Shown: piece after piece, positions 1 through 12,100 of the stretch
How positions within the stretch are numbered: position 1 is the stretch's first letter
How the letters are laid out: each line of letters opens with the position of its first letter
Assembly (NCBI RefSeq): GCF_002858925.1
Contig: NZ_PJRS01000034.1
Location: 1 to 64,000 of the forward strand
Direction of reading: 5' to 3'
Length of the DNA stretch: 64,000 nt
DNA from: Caulobacter zeae
GTDB lineage: Bacteria; Pseudomonadota; Alphaproteobacteria; Caulobacterales; Caulobacteraceae
Program-made: the position numbers and the translations under genes
The notes under the pieces: model-generated
What the model was told of the DNA's origin: nothing
Databases searched by the model: none
Seen by the model: only the letters and a program-made list of their open reading frames with translations

Positions 1-1
1 G

Positions 2-88
2 GTCGCCCTCGTCGCCATCGCCAGGAAGCTCGTCGTCGCCGCCAACAGCATGCTCAAGGCCGGCCAGCCCTGGCTCAAACAGCCTTGA
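2..88 (+). CDS. IS110-family transposase, C-terminal fragment (gene starts before the window)
   Basis: Reading from base 2, an open frame ends at a TGA at 86-88 and encodes 28 residues beginning VALVAIARKLVVAANSML and ending in WLKQP. The pattern VAL-V-A-xxRKL-xxx-N-xML followed by a short PW-containing tail is what I know from the extreme C-terminus of IS110/IS1111-type (DEDD) transposases. Only the tail is visible, so it cannot be told whether the element is intact. The neighbour is the giant autotransporter, which ends at 169 on the other strand. Confidence 0.6.
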   Translation, partial: VALVAIARKLVVAANSMLKAGQPWLKQP

Positions 89-107
89 CCCAACACAGTC
101 GCCGGAT

Positions 108-122
108 AAGCGCTTCGCGCTT
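108..122 (+). terminator. Short hairpin after the transposase fragment
   Basis: AAGCGC, loop TTC, GCGCTT forms a perfect 6-bp stem 20 bases after the transposase stop and is followed by only a few T residues. It also lies beyond the 3' end of the minus-strand adhesin gene. It could be a weak terminator for either, or part of a dispersed repeat. Confidence 0.3.
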
Positions 123-168
123 TCCGGGATGACGGGAGTTTGAGCGAGCGCTTCGACAGGCCCCCTTC

Positions 169-3100
169 CTAGAACCTCACCCGCAGGTTCAGGCCGGCGG
201 CCTGGTTGCTGGTGCGGTCGCCGAACTCGGTGGTGTAGTTGAACTTCACCGAGACGCGGTCGTCGCCGATCACGTGGAAGTCGACGCCGGCGCGCCAGCC
301 CGAACGATCCAGCGCAGTGCGGATCTGGGCCGGGTCCGACGAGGCGTTGGCGCCGATCAGCTGGAACGGCATCTGGATCTTGTCGGTGGAGTTGAACAGC
401 CCCCCGACCGTGAACGACACCGCCGCCTGGCTGCGGGCGGTTTCCTTCATGACGAAGCCCAGGGTCAGCTCGGGATTGGCCGTGCCGATCCATTGGGTGT
501 CGGAAAGCCCCCGCGCGCCCATGCCGTCCAGCCCGCGCTCCTCGAAACGGCGCTGGTGCAGGCCCGTGCCCCAGACATTGAGCGCCGGACGCACGAACAG
601 GCGGCCGTTCTCGATGACGTAGGCGAAGCGGGCGTCGGCGCGGACATAGCCGCTTTCCGGATCGGACTCGGCCCGGCCGTTGGTGAAGACGTCGACGAGC
701 CGCGCGGTCTCCATCCACTGCCAGCCGCCCGACAGCGAGAAGGCCATTTCGGCCCCGCCCGAGCGACGCTTGAAGCCGGCGCCGGCGCTGAAGCCCTGGC
801 CCTGCGACCAGGAGCGGCCGCCGTCGACAATGACCCGGTCCAGGCGCTCGTAGCCCACGGCCGTGGCGAACGACCAGCCGCCGTCCAGCGACTGCTCGAA
901 GCCGCCGCGCAGGCGCCCGCCCTCGGCCTTGACGGCCAGGGAGTCGGCGTCGCGCTCGCCGTCGGCCGTGGCACGCTCGATCACCGCCCAGCTGCACTTG
1001 CCGTCGACCTGAAGGGTCGGGTTGGCGCAGCCGAACAGCTGTTGCGAGAAGCCGTTCGCCGACGCCAGCTGGCTGCGCAGCGGGGCCAGGTGGGGCTCGG
1101 GATTGAGGTTGGCGAAGATCGCCTTGTAGGCGGCCTCCTGCCCGACCGGCAGGTTGCCAATCAGCGCCATCAGGCGACCGATGCCGCCGCTATCGCCGAC
1201 CTTGATCGCCGAGTTCATGTGCTTGCCCAGCGCCCGCTCGTTCAGGGCCAGGAAGCCCTGGTCGAAGTGAGTGTCGAAGGCCAGCTGCACCGCGCCGCCG
1301 CTGGTCTGGACCCGATAGTCCATGGCCAGGGTGTCGGTGACCTTGAAGCCGCTGTCGGTCGCCGAGCCGCCCGCCGAGAACAGGGTCACGGGCTTTGAGT
1401 CCTGCAACCAGGTCAGGGTGACGTCGCCGGTCCCGGCCAGGGCGACGTCGCCGGTGACGTCGACACGGTCGGAGGCGTACGGCCCGAAGGCCACGTCGAA
1501 CACCGAGCGGCCGGTCACCGTCTGCACGAAGTGGCCGTCGAGGGCGACCGTGTTGATCACCCGCGCGCCGTAATAGGCGTTGGTCCTGGCGTCGCCGAGA
1601 CCATCGAGATTGGCGAAGGTCGCGCCGCCGGCCAGGTCGATCGGGACGCGCGAGGCCGACAGCCCCATCAGGAAGTCACCGCTGTTGGTGAAGGTCGCAG
1701 CGCCATTGGGCACGGCCTGGGCCGAGACGCCGAGGGTCGAGATCCCGCCGCCCGGCGTCGACAACGGACCGGTTCCGGCCGGATCGCGCAGGTCGATGGT
1801 CTTGAAGGCCATGAAGGCCCCGCCGGACTGGTTGTCGAAGGCGTTGGTCCCCGCGCCCAGGTCGATGTCGCCGATGACGACGCCGCGGTTGTCGACCCGC
1901 TCGTCGCCCTGGCCCGAGACGATGGCCTTGCCCGAGACGGCCGAGATCAGGCCGGTGTTGGCCAGGCCGTTGGCCGCGCCGCCGCTGATCTGGACGCCCG
2001 CGCCGGTTCCCGAACCGCCGCGCACCGAGCCGGTGGTGCGCACGGCGATGTTCCCCGCCCCGTCTTCGCCCAGGCTCTGGGCGAAGACGGCGGTGGAATC
2101 GGTTCCGGCCGCATAGACCTGGCCCGAGAGCACGAGGTCGATCGCCCCGCCCTGCCCTGCGCCGCCGGCCGCGCCGGCGAACTTGCCGTCGACCCAGCCG
2201 CCGCCGCCGCCCAGGCTCTGGGCGACGACGCCATAGGCGCCGGCTCCGGTCGCGACGATGTCGCCGGTCTGGCGGAAGTCGACATGGCCGCCGTCGCCGA
2301 CGCCGCCGGCGCTGAGCGCCACGGTCGAGGCCGACGAGCCGCCGAAGGCCGCGCCGCCGCCGCCGCCGACCGACTGCAGGAAGACGCCGTGGGCGCCCGC
2401 CCCGGCCGTCTGGACCGCGCCGCTGTTGGTCAGGATGACGTCGCCGCCGTCGCCGGCCGCGCCGCCGGTCCCGCCCAGGGCGACCGAAAGCTTGGGCGCG
2501 CCGGCGACATGCACCTCTCCGCCGCCCGCGCCGATCGACTGGGCGACAAGGCCCAGGGCGTGGTCGCCCAGGGTGGTGACGCCGCCGGTGAAGGCGCCGG
2601 TGACCTGGCCGCCGGCCAGGCCCGTACCGCCTTGCGCGCCGAGCGAGGCCGCCACGGTCGCGCCGCCGGCCCCCGCGCCCGACAGGTTCAGGCCCGCCGA
2701 GCCGCCGCCGCCGCCGATCGACTGCAGGATCGCGCCCGAGGCGCTGGCCGCGGTGGTGGTGACCGCGCCGCCCTGGATGCGGGAGACGCCGCCGCCGGCC
2801 GCGTCGGTCTGGCCAGCGCCGCCCAGCGTCAGGGTCGTGGTCCCCAGCAGGGCCCCGGCCGGAACCGTGACGTCGCCCGAAGCGCGGCCGCCGCCGCCGC
2901 CGACCGACTGGGCCAGCACGCCGGCGGTGTTGACGCCGGTGGTGACGATCTGGCCGGCGTGCTCGCTGACGATCACGCCGCCGCCGACGTCCTGGCCGCC
3001 CGAGCCGCCGAGCGCCAGCTGGACCTTCGTCGCCACGGGGGCGTCGACATTGACCTCGTCCAGCTGGCCCGAGAGCAGCAGCTTGAGGTCGATCGCGCCG

Positions 3101-6100
3101 CCGCCGCCGCCGATCGACTGGGCGAACGAGGCCACGCCGTTATTGCCGGCCGCGCCGAACGTGCCGGTGGTCCTGACGGTGACGAGGCCGCCGGCCGCGC
3201 CGGAAACGTTCTCGGCCCCGGCCTTGGCGACGATCATCGGGTCGACGCGGCCGGTGGAGCCGTCGGGCCTGAGATAGGGCTGGCCCGGCAGGCCGATGAC
3301 GCCGGAGAAGTCGAGGCCGAGCGTGCCGCCGCCGCCGTTGATGCTCTCGGCCTTGATGGCCATGGCGCCGTCGCCGAGCACGGTGATGCCGCCCGAGTGG
3401 TTGACGGTGACCGCCCCGCCCTGCCCGCCCGAGCCGCCGCCGACGGCGCCGACCGTGGCGGCCAGGGCGTTGGACAGGATCAGGCTCTTGGCCTCGCCGG
3501 TCAGGCTGAAGCCCATCTGGGCGTCGCCGCCGCCGCCGCCGATGCTCTGCGCCACGATGCCGTGGGCGCGGGCGCCGGTGGTCAGGATGCGACCGCTGTT
3601 GGTGACGATGACCTCGCCGCCGTCGCCGCCGTCGCCGCCGATCCCGCCCACCGAGACGAGCGGCGCGTTCGAGAGCGCCCCGATCAGGATGTTGGCGGCG
3701 ATGACCATGCCGCCGTTGCCGCCGCCGCCGCCGATCGACTGGGCCAGCACGCCATAGGCGTCCGCGCCGGTGGTCTGGATCAGGCCGGCGTTGTCGACCA
3801 CGACCTTGCCGGCGGTGTTGCCGGTTCCGCCGAAGCCGCCGATGTTGAGGCCGACCGAGGCGCTGTTCTCGGCGCTCTTCAGGGCCGTCAGCGACAGGAT
3901 CGTCGAGCCGTTGCCGCCGCCGCCGCCCAGGCTCTGGGCGAAGATGCCGTAGGCGCGCTCGCCCGAGGTCGAGATCGCGCCGCTGTCGGCGACCCCGGCC
4001 ACGGCGCGGTTGGTCACGGTGACGTCGCCGCCCGTGCCGCCGTCGCCGCCGGAACCGCCGATGTTCATGACGTAGCGGTGGCTCTGCTTGTCGGCGCCGG
4101 CATAGCCGCCGACCACCTCGGCGACGATGCCGCCGTCGCCGCCGCCGCCGCCGATGCTGTTGGCGGCGATGCCCGCCGCGCCGCGGCCCTCGGTGACGAT
4201 CAGGCCGGTATTGAGCACTTCGACCGCGCCGCCCGCGCCGCCCGTACCGCCCGAGCCGCCGATGTTGAGGTCGAAGGAGTCGTTGCTGCTCGTGCCTTGG
4301 GCGCGGACGTTGAGCACCGCGCCGCCGATGCCGCCGCCGCCGCCGATCGACTGGGCGCGGATGCCGAAGGCGTCGGCGCCCTTGGTGTAGATGACGCCGC
4401 TGCTGGCCGCCTCGACCGCGCCGCCGACCGCGCCGGAGCCGCCGGAACCGCCGACGCTGACCGTGGCGGTGCGGGTCGTCGTACCCGACGGCGCGCCGCC
4501 GACCTGGAACTGCAAGGTGCGGGCCATGCCGCCCAGGCCGCCGCCGCCGCCGATCGACTGGGCCAGCACGCCGTCGGAGCGCTCGCCCTCGGTGACGATG
4601 GTCGCGGCGGTGTCGACCGTGACCTTGCCGGAGATAGCACCGACCCCGCCATTGCCGCCGACCGCGACGCCGGCCGCGCCCGAGGCCCGGACGATGGTGG
4701 TCGCCGCCGAGCCGCCGGCTCCGCCGCCGCCGCCGATGCTCTGGGCGAAGATGGCCGAGGAGTCCGCGCCGGTGGTGTCGATCGCGCCGTCCGACGAGAC
4801 CTTCACGTCGCCGCCCAGGCCGCCCATGCCGCCGATGCGGCCGATGGTGATGCTGACGGCGTTGTTGTTGAGCGCGCCCATGGCCATGTCGAAGCCGGCG
4901 TTGCCGCCCCCGCCGCCGATCGACTGGGCGCGCAGGCCCACCGAGTTGTCGCCCTTGGTGACGATGGTCCCGAAGTGGTCGACCTCGACCTCGCCGCCGT
5001 CGCCGGCCGCGCCGGTGGCGCCGCCGACGGCCATGTTCAGGGCGTTGGCGCCCTTGAGCACGCCGGCGCCGATGTTGAAGTTGCCCGAGCCGCCGCCGCC
5101 GCCGACGCTCTGGGCGATCAGGCCGTCGCTGTAGGCGCCGTCGGTGACGATGTTGCCAGCATGGTCGACGTCGACTTTCTTGCCCGAGCCGGCGCCCGCG
5201 CCGTCGCCGCCGACGGTGATGATGGCGGCCACCGGATTGTCGGTCTTGTTGGCGACGGTGGCGGCGATGGTGAAGTTCATCCCCGCCGAGCCGCCGCCGC
5301 CGCCGATGCTCTGGGCCACCAGGCCGTCGGAGTCGTAGCCGAAGGTGCGGATCAGGTGGGCGTCGACCGAGCCGTCGGCGGCGTAGCCGCGCACGACCGT
5401 GACCGTCCCGGCGTCGCCGCCCGAACCGCCCGAACCGCCGATGCCCAGGGCGACCGGATTGCCGGAGGGGGCGATGGCGCCGGTGGCGCTGACGCCGCCG
5501 ACCCCGCCGCCGCCGCCGATCGACTGGACCATGATGCCCTTGGCGCCGCCGGTGAAGTCGACGGCCTCGAGGGCATCCTGCCCAGCGACCGGATTGGCCT
5601 TGAGGCGGGCGTTGATGATGACGTCGCCGAGGCTGTCGAGCGAGACGTTCCCCGCGTCCGCGCCGGTCCCGCCCTTGCCGCCGCCCCCGACGGCGATGGC
5701 GAAGCCGTTCGAGGACGAGGTCGATTTGCCCATGTTGACGTCGGCCGCGACGTTGAGGCCGCCCGAGCCGCCGCCGCCGGCGACGCTCTGGACCAGGACG
5801 CCGATGGCGTCGACGCCCTCGACCCAGACCTGGCCGTCCTGGGCGACGGTGACGTCGCCGCTGATGTTGCCCGCGCCGCCGAAGCCGCCGAGACCGAAGA
5901 CGATCGAGGGCTCCTTGTTCGAGGTGTCGGCGCTGACGCCGCCTGAGATGTTGATGCCGCCCGCGCCGCCGCCGCCGCCGATCGACTGGACCATCAGGCC
6001 GCGCGAGCGGTCGCCGGCCGCGAACAGGTTGGCGGTGACGTCGGCCTCGACGTCCTTGCCCTTGCCGCCGTCGCCGCCGAAGCCGCCGACGCCCGCGGTG

Positions 6101-9100
6101 AGCTGGCCGTCGAGCGCGATCCCGCCCGAGACGTTGATGCCGCCCGCGCCGCCGCCGCCGCCGATCGACTGGGCCACGGCCGCATAGCGGTCGTCGCCAA
6201 CGGCCGTGACCTGCACATGGTCGGCGGCGGGACCGGCGATGGTCAGCTCGACCGCGCCCGCGTCGCCGCCCTTGCCGCCGAAGCCGCCGACGCCGAGCGA
6301 GATCGCCCGGCCGCTCGACGAGCCGCCCGGCGTGGTCAGGGACAGCTGGCCCGAGACGTTGAGACCGCCCGAGCCGCCGCCGCCGCCCACGCTCTGAGCC
6401 ACCACGCCGTTGGAGCCGTTCAGGCGCGTGCGGTCGGCGGGGATGGTGAACTCGAAGTCTCCGCCAAACAGCGGGATCTTGACCACCTGCTCGGGCTTGG
6501 TGACGTCGGAGCCGACGCCCTGGGCCCAGACATTGCCGGTGACGCTGGCGGTCACGTCGCCCGCCTGGCCGCCATCGCCGCCGAAGCCGCCCAGGCCGAA
6601 GCCGAAGCTCCCGGCCGATCCCTTGGTGGTCGCCGACAGGCCGCCGGCGATATTGACGCCGCCCTGGCCGCCGCCGCCGGCGACGCTCTGGGCGATGATC
6701 CCGTCGGAATTGGCGCCGTCGGTGAGGGTGTCGCCGACGCGGGTCAGGGTCACCGCGCCCGAGGCGCCGCCCTTGCCGCCGAAGCCGCCGATGCCGACCG
6801 AGCCCGTGCCGGCCGTGCCGGCGCTGACCGCCACCGCGCCCGAGACGTTGAGACCGCCCGAGCCGCCGCCGCCGCCGATCGACTGGGCCACCACGCCGTC
6901 GGCCTCGTCGCCCGAGGTCTGGTAGCGGCCGGTGACGGTTCCAGTGACGTCCTTGCCCGCGCCCGCGCCGCCGCCGAAGCCGCCGACGCCCAGGCCGATG
7001 GCCACAGCGGCGTTGTTGCCGGCCGACAGGGCGACCGAGCCGCTGACGTTGACGCCGCCGTTGCCGCCGCCGCCGCCCAGGCTTTGCAGCATGGCGCCGA
7101 ACGAGCCGTCGCCCTCGGTGGTGACGTCGCCGGTCAGCACGCCCTTGACGATGTCGGCGTCGCCGCCGCCGCCGCCGAAGCCGCCCATGCCGAAGCCGAT
7201 GGCGCCGTTGGCGCCCTGCGAGGCGCTGACCAGGCCGGTGATGTTGAAGCCGCCCGAACCGCCGCCGCCGCCCACGCTCTGCAGCAGGACGCCGTGGGCG
7301 TCGTCGCCCTTGGTCCAGACGTCGCCGTTCAGGAAGGCGTCGACCTCGCCGGCCTTGCCGCCGTCGCCGCCGAAGCCGCCGACCCCGACGCCCAGCGTGC
7401 CGGTTCCGCCGCCGCTGGCGGCCAGGCTGACGCCGCCGGTGATGTTGAACGCACCCGCGCCGCCGCCGCCGCCCAGGCTCTGGTAGCTGACCCCGAAGGC
7501 GCGATCGCCCTCCGTGACGATGTCGCCGGTGACGCCGCCGTCGACCTTGCCCGCGCCGCCGCCCGTGCCGCCGAAACCGCCCACGCCGACCAGGATGTTG
7601 CCCGCCGCGCTCTTGGAGGCCGAGATGCCGCCGGTGACGTTGAAGCCGCCGCTGCCGCCGCCGCCGCCCACGCTCTGGACCAGCACGCCCGAGGCGTCCG
7701 CGCCCTTGGTGCCGACGTCGCCGGTGATCATGCCGGTCACGGCCTTGCCGTCGCCGCCCTTTTCGCCGCCGCCGCCCACGCCGACCCCGATGTTGCCGGC
7801 GCCGCTCTTGGCCGCCGAGAAGCCGCCGGCGATCGAGAAGCCGCCGCTGCCGCCGCCGCCGCCCACGCTCTGGGCGACGATGGCGCGCGCGCCTTCGCCC
7901 AGCGTCACGGCCGCGATCAGGTCGCCCAGCGGGTCGGCCACGCCGTCATTGACCCTGAGGGTGACGATGTCGGCGTCGCCGCCCTTGCCGCCCGAGCCGC
8001 CGACCGCGACGCTGACCGTGCCGGCGCCGTTGGCCGACAGGGCGATGCCGCCGGCGACCGAGAAGCCGCCGCTGCCGCCGCCGCCGCCCACGCTCTGGGC
8101 GATGATGGCGTCGCTGTGCGAGCCCCTGGTGGCCGTCGTTCCGGCGACGTCGAGACGGACCTCCCCGCCCTTGCCGCCGTCGCCGCCGCTGCCGCCGACG
8201 CCCACGCTGATGCCGCCGGCCGCCGTGGCCGCCCCGCCGATCGAGCCGGAAACATTGAAGCCGCCGCTGCCGCCGCCGCCGCCGATGCTTTGGGCCACCA
8301 CGCCGTCGGCGTCCGCGCCCTCGGTCAGGGTGTCGCCGATCATCTTGCCGACGACCAGCATGCCGTCGCCGCCGCCGCCGCCAGCGCCGCCGACGCCGAC
8401 CGAGATCCCCGCCCCAGCCGTCTGGCCCACGCCGATGGCGCCCGAGACGTTGAACCCGCCCGAGCCGCCGCCGCCGCCCACGCTCTGCACCAGCAGGCCG
8501 CCTGACTGGTCGCCCTTTGTGTGGATGTCGCCCTCGACCGTGCCCGTGGCGGTCCCGGCGTTTCCGCCCTTGCCGCCCGAGCCGCCGACGCCGACCGAGA
8601 CCCCGACGCCGGCCGTGCCGCCGCCGCCGATCGAGCCGGCGACGTTGAAGCCGCCGCTGCCGCCGCCGCCGCCGACGCTCTGGACGATCACGGCCGTCGA
8701 GCGCTTGCCGCTGGTCGAGACATCGCCGCCGATGCGGCCCGTGGCCGCGTCGCCGACGCCGCCGTCGCCGCCGCTGCCGCCGACCCCGGCCGAGGCGCCG
8801 ACGCCGGCCGTGCCGGCCACGGCGACCGCGCCCGAGACGTTGAAGCCGCCGCCGCCGCCGCCCCCCCCGACCGACTGGATCAGCGCGCCGATGGCGTCAT
8901 CGTCGCCCGTGGTGATGGCGCCGTCGAAATCGACGTCGACCACGCCGCCCTTGCCGCCCTTGCCGCCGCTGCCACCGACGCCCACGGCCGCCGAGGCCGA
9001 AGCCGCGCCGGCCCCTGCGCCCGCGAAGCTGACGGTGTAGCCGCCGTTGCCGCCGCCGCCGCCCACGCTCTGGGCGACGAGACCAGGCGAGAACTTGCCT

Positions 9101-12100
9101 TCGGTGAGGATCGCGCCGCCGGACTTGATGTCGACCAGACCGCCTTCGCCGCCGTCGCCGCCCTGGCCGCCCAGGGCCAACGAGAACGCGGCCGCCGCCG
9201 TCTCGCCGGCCGCGAAGGCGAACGAGAGCGCAAAGCCGCCCGAGCCGCCGCCGCCGCCCACCGACTGGGCGAACAGGCCTTCGGAATAGTCGCTCTTGGT
9301 CAGGATCAGCACGTCGCCGTCGATGTCGACCTCGCCGCCCATGCCGCCCTTGCCGCCGCGGCCGCCCACGGCCGCGCTGGCGCCGACGCCGTAGCCGGCC
9401 GAGACCTGGGCCGCGAAGCCGCCATTGCCGCCGCCGCCGCCCACGCTCTGGGCGAAGATGCCGCGCGCGCGATCGCCGCCGGTGACGATCAGCGGATCGA
9501 CGAGGCTGGTGGAGCCGCCGGTGGTCACCGTGCTCTGGCTGAGGTCGATGTCGACCTTTCCGCCGTCGCCGCCCAGCGCGCCGTCGCCGCCGATGGCGAC
9601 GCCCGCAAAGGCGCTGATCGAGACGCTGGAGCCGCCGCTGCCGCCGCCGCCGCCAACGCTCTGGGCGAAGATGCCGTGGGAGTCGGCGCCGCCGGTGAAG
9701 ATGTCGCCCGCGTGCCTGACGGTGACGAGGCCGGAGCCGCCTCCGGTGTTGCCCCCGCCGCCGATGGTCAGGAATACGCCGCCCGTGCTGCCGCCATCGC
9801 CGCCGCCGCCGCCCACGCTCTGGGCCTGGATGGCGCTGGAGAGGTCGCCCCTGGTGGTGATCGCGCCGGTGTTGGTGACGGTGACCGCGCCGCCGGTGCT
9901 GGCCGCACCGCCCTTGCCGCCGATGGTGACTAGGCCGCCGCCGTCGCCGCCCGAGCCGCCGCCGCCGCCCACAGACTGGGCGAAAATCCCGCGCGCCTTG
10001 TCGCCGCCCGTCTCGACGACGCCGCCGTTGGTGACGATGACCGCGCCGCCCGCGCCGCCGCCGCCGGCCGTGCCGCCCAAGGCCACGACCCCGCCGGAAC
10101 TGGCGCCGCTGCCGCCGCCGCCGCCGACGCTCTGGGCGAAGATCGCGTCGGCGCCCTGCTTGGTCGTCTTCACCGAACCGCCGGCGCCCGTGTTGACGGT
10201 GACCGCTCCGCCCGCGCCGCCGGCCGCGCCGGAGCCGCCCAGCGAGACGAGCCCGCCCGTGCCGGAGGCCGCGCCGCCGCCGCCGCCCACGCTCTGGGCG
10301 AAGATCCCGCGGGAGTCGACGCCGTCGGTCGTGACCACGCCGCTGCTGTCGACTTCGACCGTTCCGGCCACGCCGCCGGCGTCGCCCTTAGCGCCCAGGG
10401 CCACGAGGCCGCCGCTGACGCCGGCGCTGCCGCCGCCGCCGCCCACCGATTGGGCGAAGATCGCGTGCGCATCCGCGCCCTTGGTGGAGACGGACGCGCC
10501 GCTTTCGACCGTGACCTTGGCCAGGCCGCCCGCGCCGCCGGCGCCGCCGCCCGAGCCCAACGCCACGAGACCGATGGAGACACCGCCGTTGCCGCCGCCG
10601 CCGCCGACGCTCTGGGCGAACAGGGCGTGCGCGCCCTGGCCCTCGGTGCTGGTGCTCGAGCCGGTACTGGCGACGATTTCGGCCCTGCCGCCGACGCCGC
10701 CGGCCTTGCCGGTGTCGCCGAAGGTGACGATGCCGCCGGCGTCGCCGGCGTTGCCGCCCGAGCCCCCGATCGACTGGGCCAGCACGCCGTGGGCGTCCTT
10801 GCCCTGGGTCTGGATCAGGCCGCCCTGCCGGACCAGCACCGCGCCGCCGTTGCCGCCGACCGTGCCGGAGCCGGCGTCGCCGATGATGCCGTAGCTGTCG
10901 CCGCCGCCCCCGGCCGCGCCGCCCAGGCTCTGGGCCAGGATGCCGATCGCCCCGGCCTTGCCGGTATAGATGGCGCCGGTGTTGGTGACGGTGACCGCCC
11001 CGCCCTGCCCTGCCGAGCCGCCCGTGCCGCCGTCGCCGGCGATGTAGCCCGTGCCGCCCTGCCCGCCCTTGCCGCTGCGGCTCTGGGCGAAAATGCCATG
11101 CGAGTTCACGCCGTCGGTGACGATGGTCACCGCGCTGCTCAGGGTGACGGTTCCGCCGACCCCGGCCGCGCCGCCGGCCGCGCCCTTGATGTTGCCGAAG
11201 GCGTTGCCGCCCCTGCCGCCGTCGCCGCCGACGCTGGAGACCACCACGCCGGGCAGGTTGTCGGAAATGACCTGGATATCGCCGTTGTTGGCCACGGTCA
11301 GGTCGTGGCTGACAGCGGGCCCCGGCTGGCCGGCGCCGCCGGCGCTGGGCGAATAGGCAATGGTGGCGCAGCCGATCAGCGGAATGCAGATGCTGACCCC
11401 GCCGCCGTCATGGCCGTTGCCGCCATTGGCCCCGAACTTGGCGTCGGCGAAGGTGTTGACGTCGCCCGTGGCCGGGGTGAACGCGAAGCTGCCCGCGCCG
11501 CTGCCGCCCGTGCCAGGGGGGGTGGCGACATTACCGATGTCGGTCGACTTGTTGGTGACGACGACCAGGTTGGAGCTCGCCCCCGAGACGGCTTCCTTGA
11601 CGGTGACGCCGACCACCCGATTGTCGGCGTTCTTGGTGACGGCGGTCACCTCGTAGTCCTTGTCGGTCTGCGGATCGGTGAAGGTGTCGCCGACCGCGGT
11701 CGCCAGCAGGATGATGTTGCCCGCCTCGGTGCGGACCGCGACCGTGGTCAGCTTCTCGACCACCTTCTCGCTGGAGCCCGACACCGGGTTCACGATCATG
11801 TCGCCGACACTATAGACCGGCAGCGCGCCCATCAGGGCGATGGAGGCGGCCGAGGAACCCATCAGCGCCGGGCCCAGGCTCGCGCCCGTATCGCGCGCGG
11901 CGGCGGCCATCGGCGCGGACAGCACCGCGCCGGCGGTGACGATCATGGCCAGGCGCTTCAGACGCTTGGCGAAGCGCGAGCCGGCGACCGTGGCCTCGGC
12001 GGCGGGCGCTTCAGGCGCGGCCGGATCGTCCTTGGCCAGGGCGAGACGTTCGGCCAGACGGCCAAGGGCGGCCTTGAGCGCCGCGGCGTCGGGATCGCCG

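Noticed and set aside
1531..8505. Very long open frames on the plus strand through the adhesin gene
   Set aside because: They mirror GCC/GGC repeats of the minus-strand gene, consist of biased Ala/Gly/Asp/Arg or Pro/Ser runs, and lack ribosome-binding sites and family resemblance.
2050..11100. Regular GCCGCCGCC blocks as a CRISPR array
   Set aside because: Spacing is irregular, spacers are coding and in frame, and repeats encode glycines.
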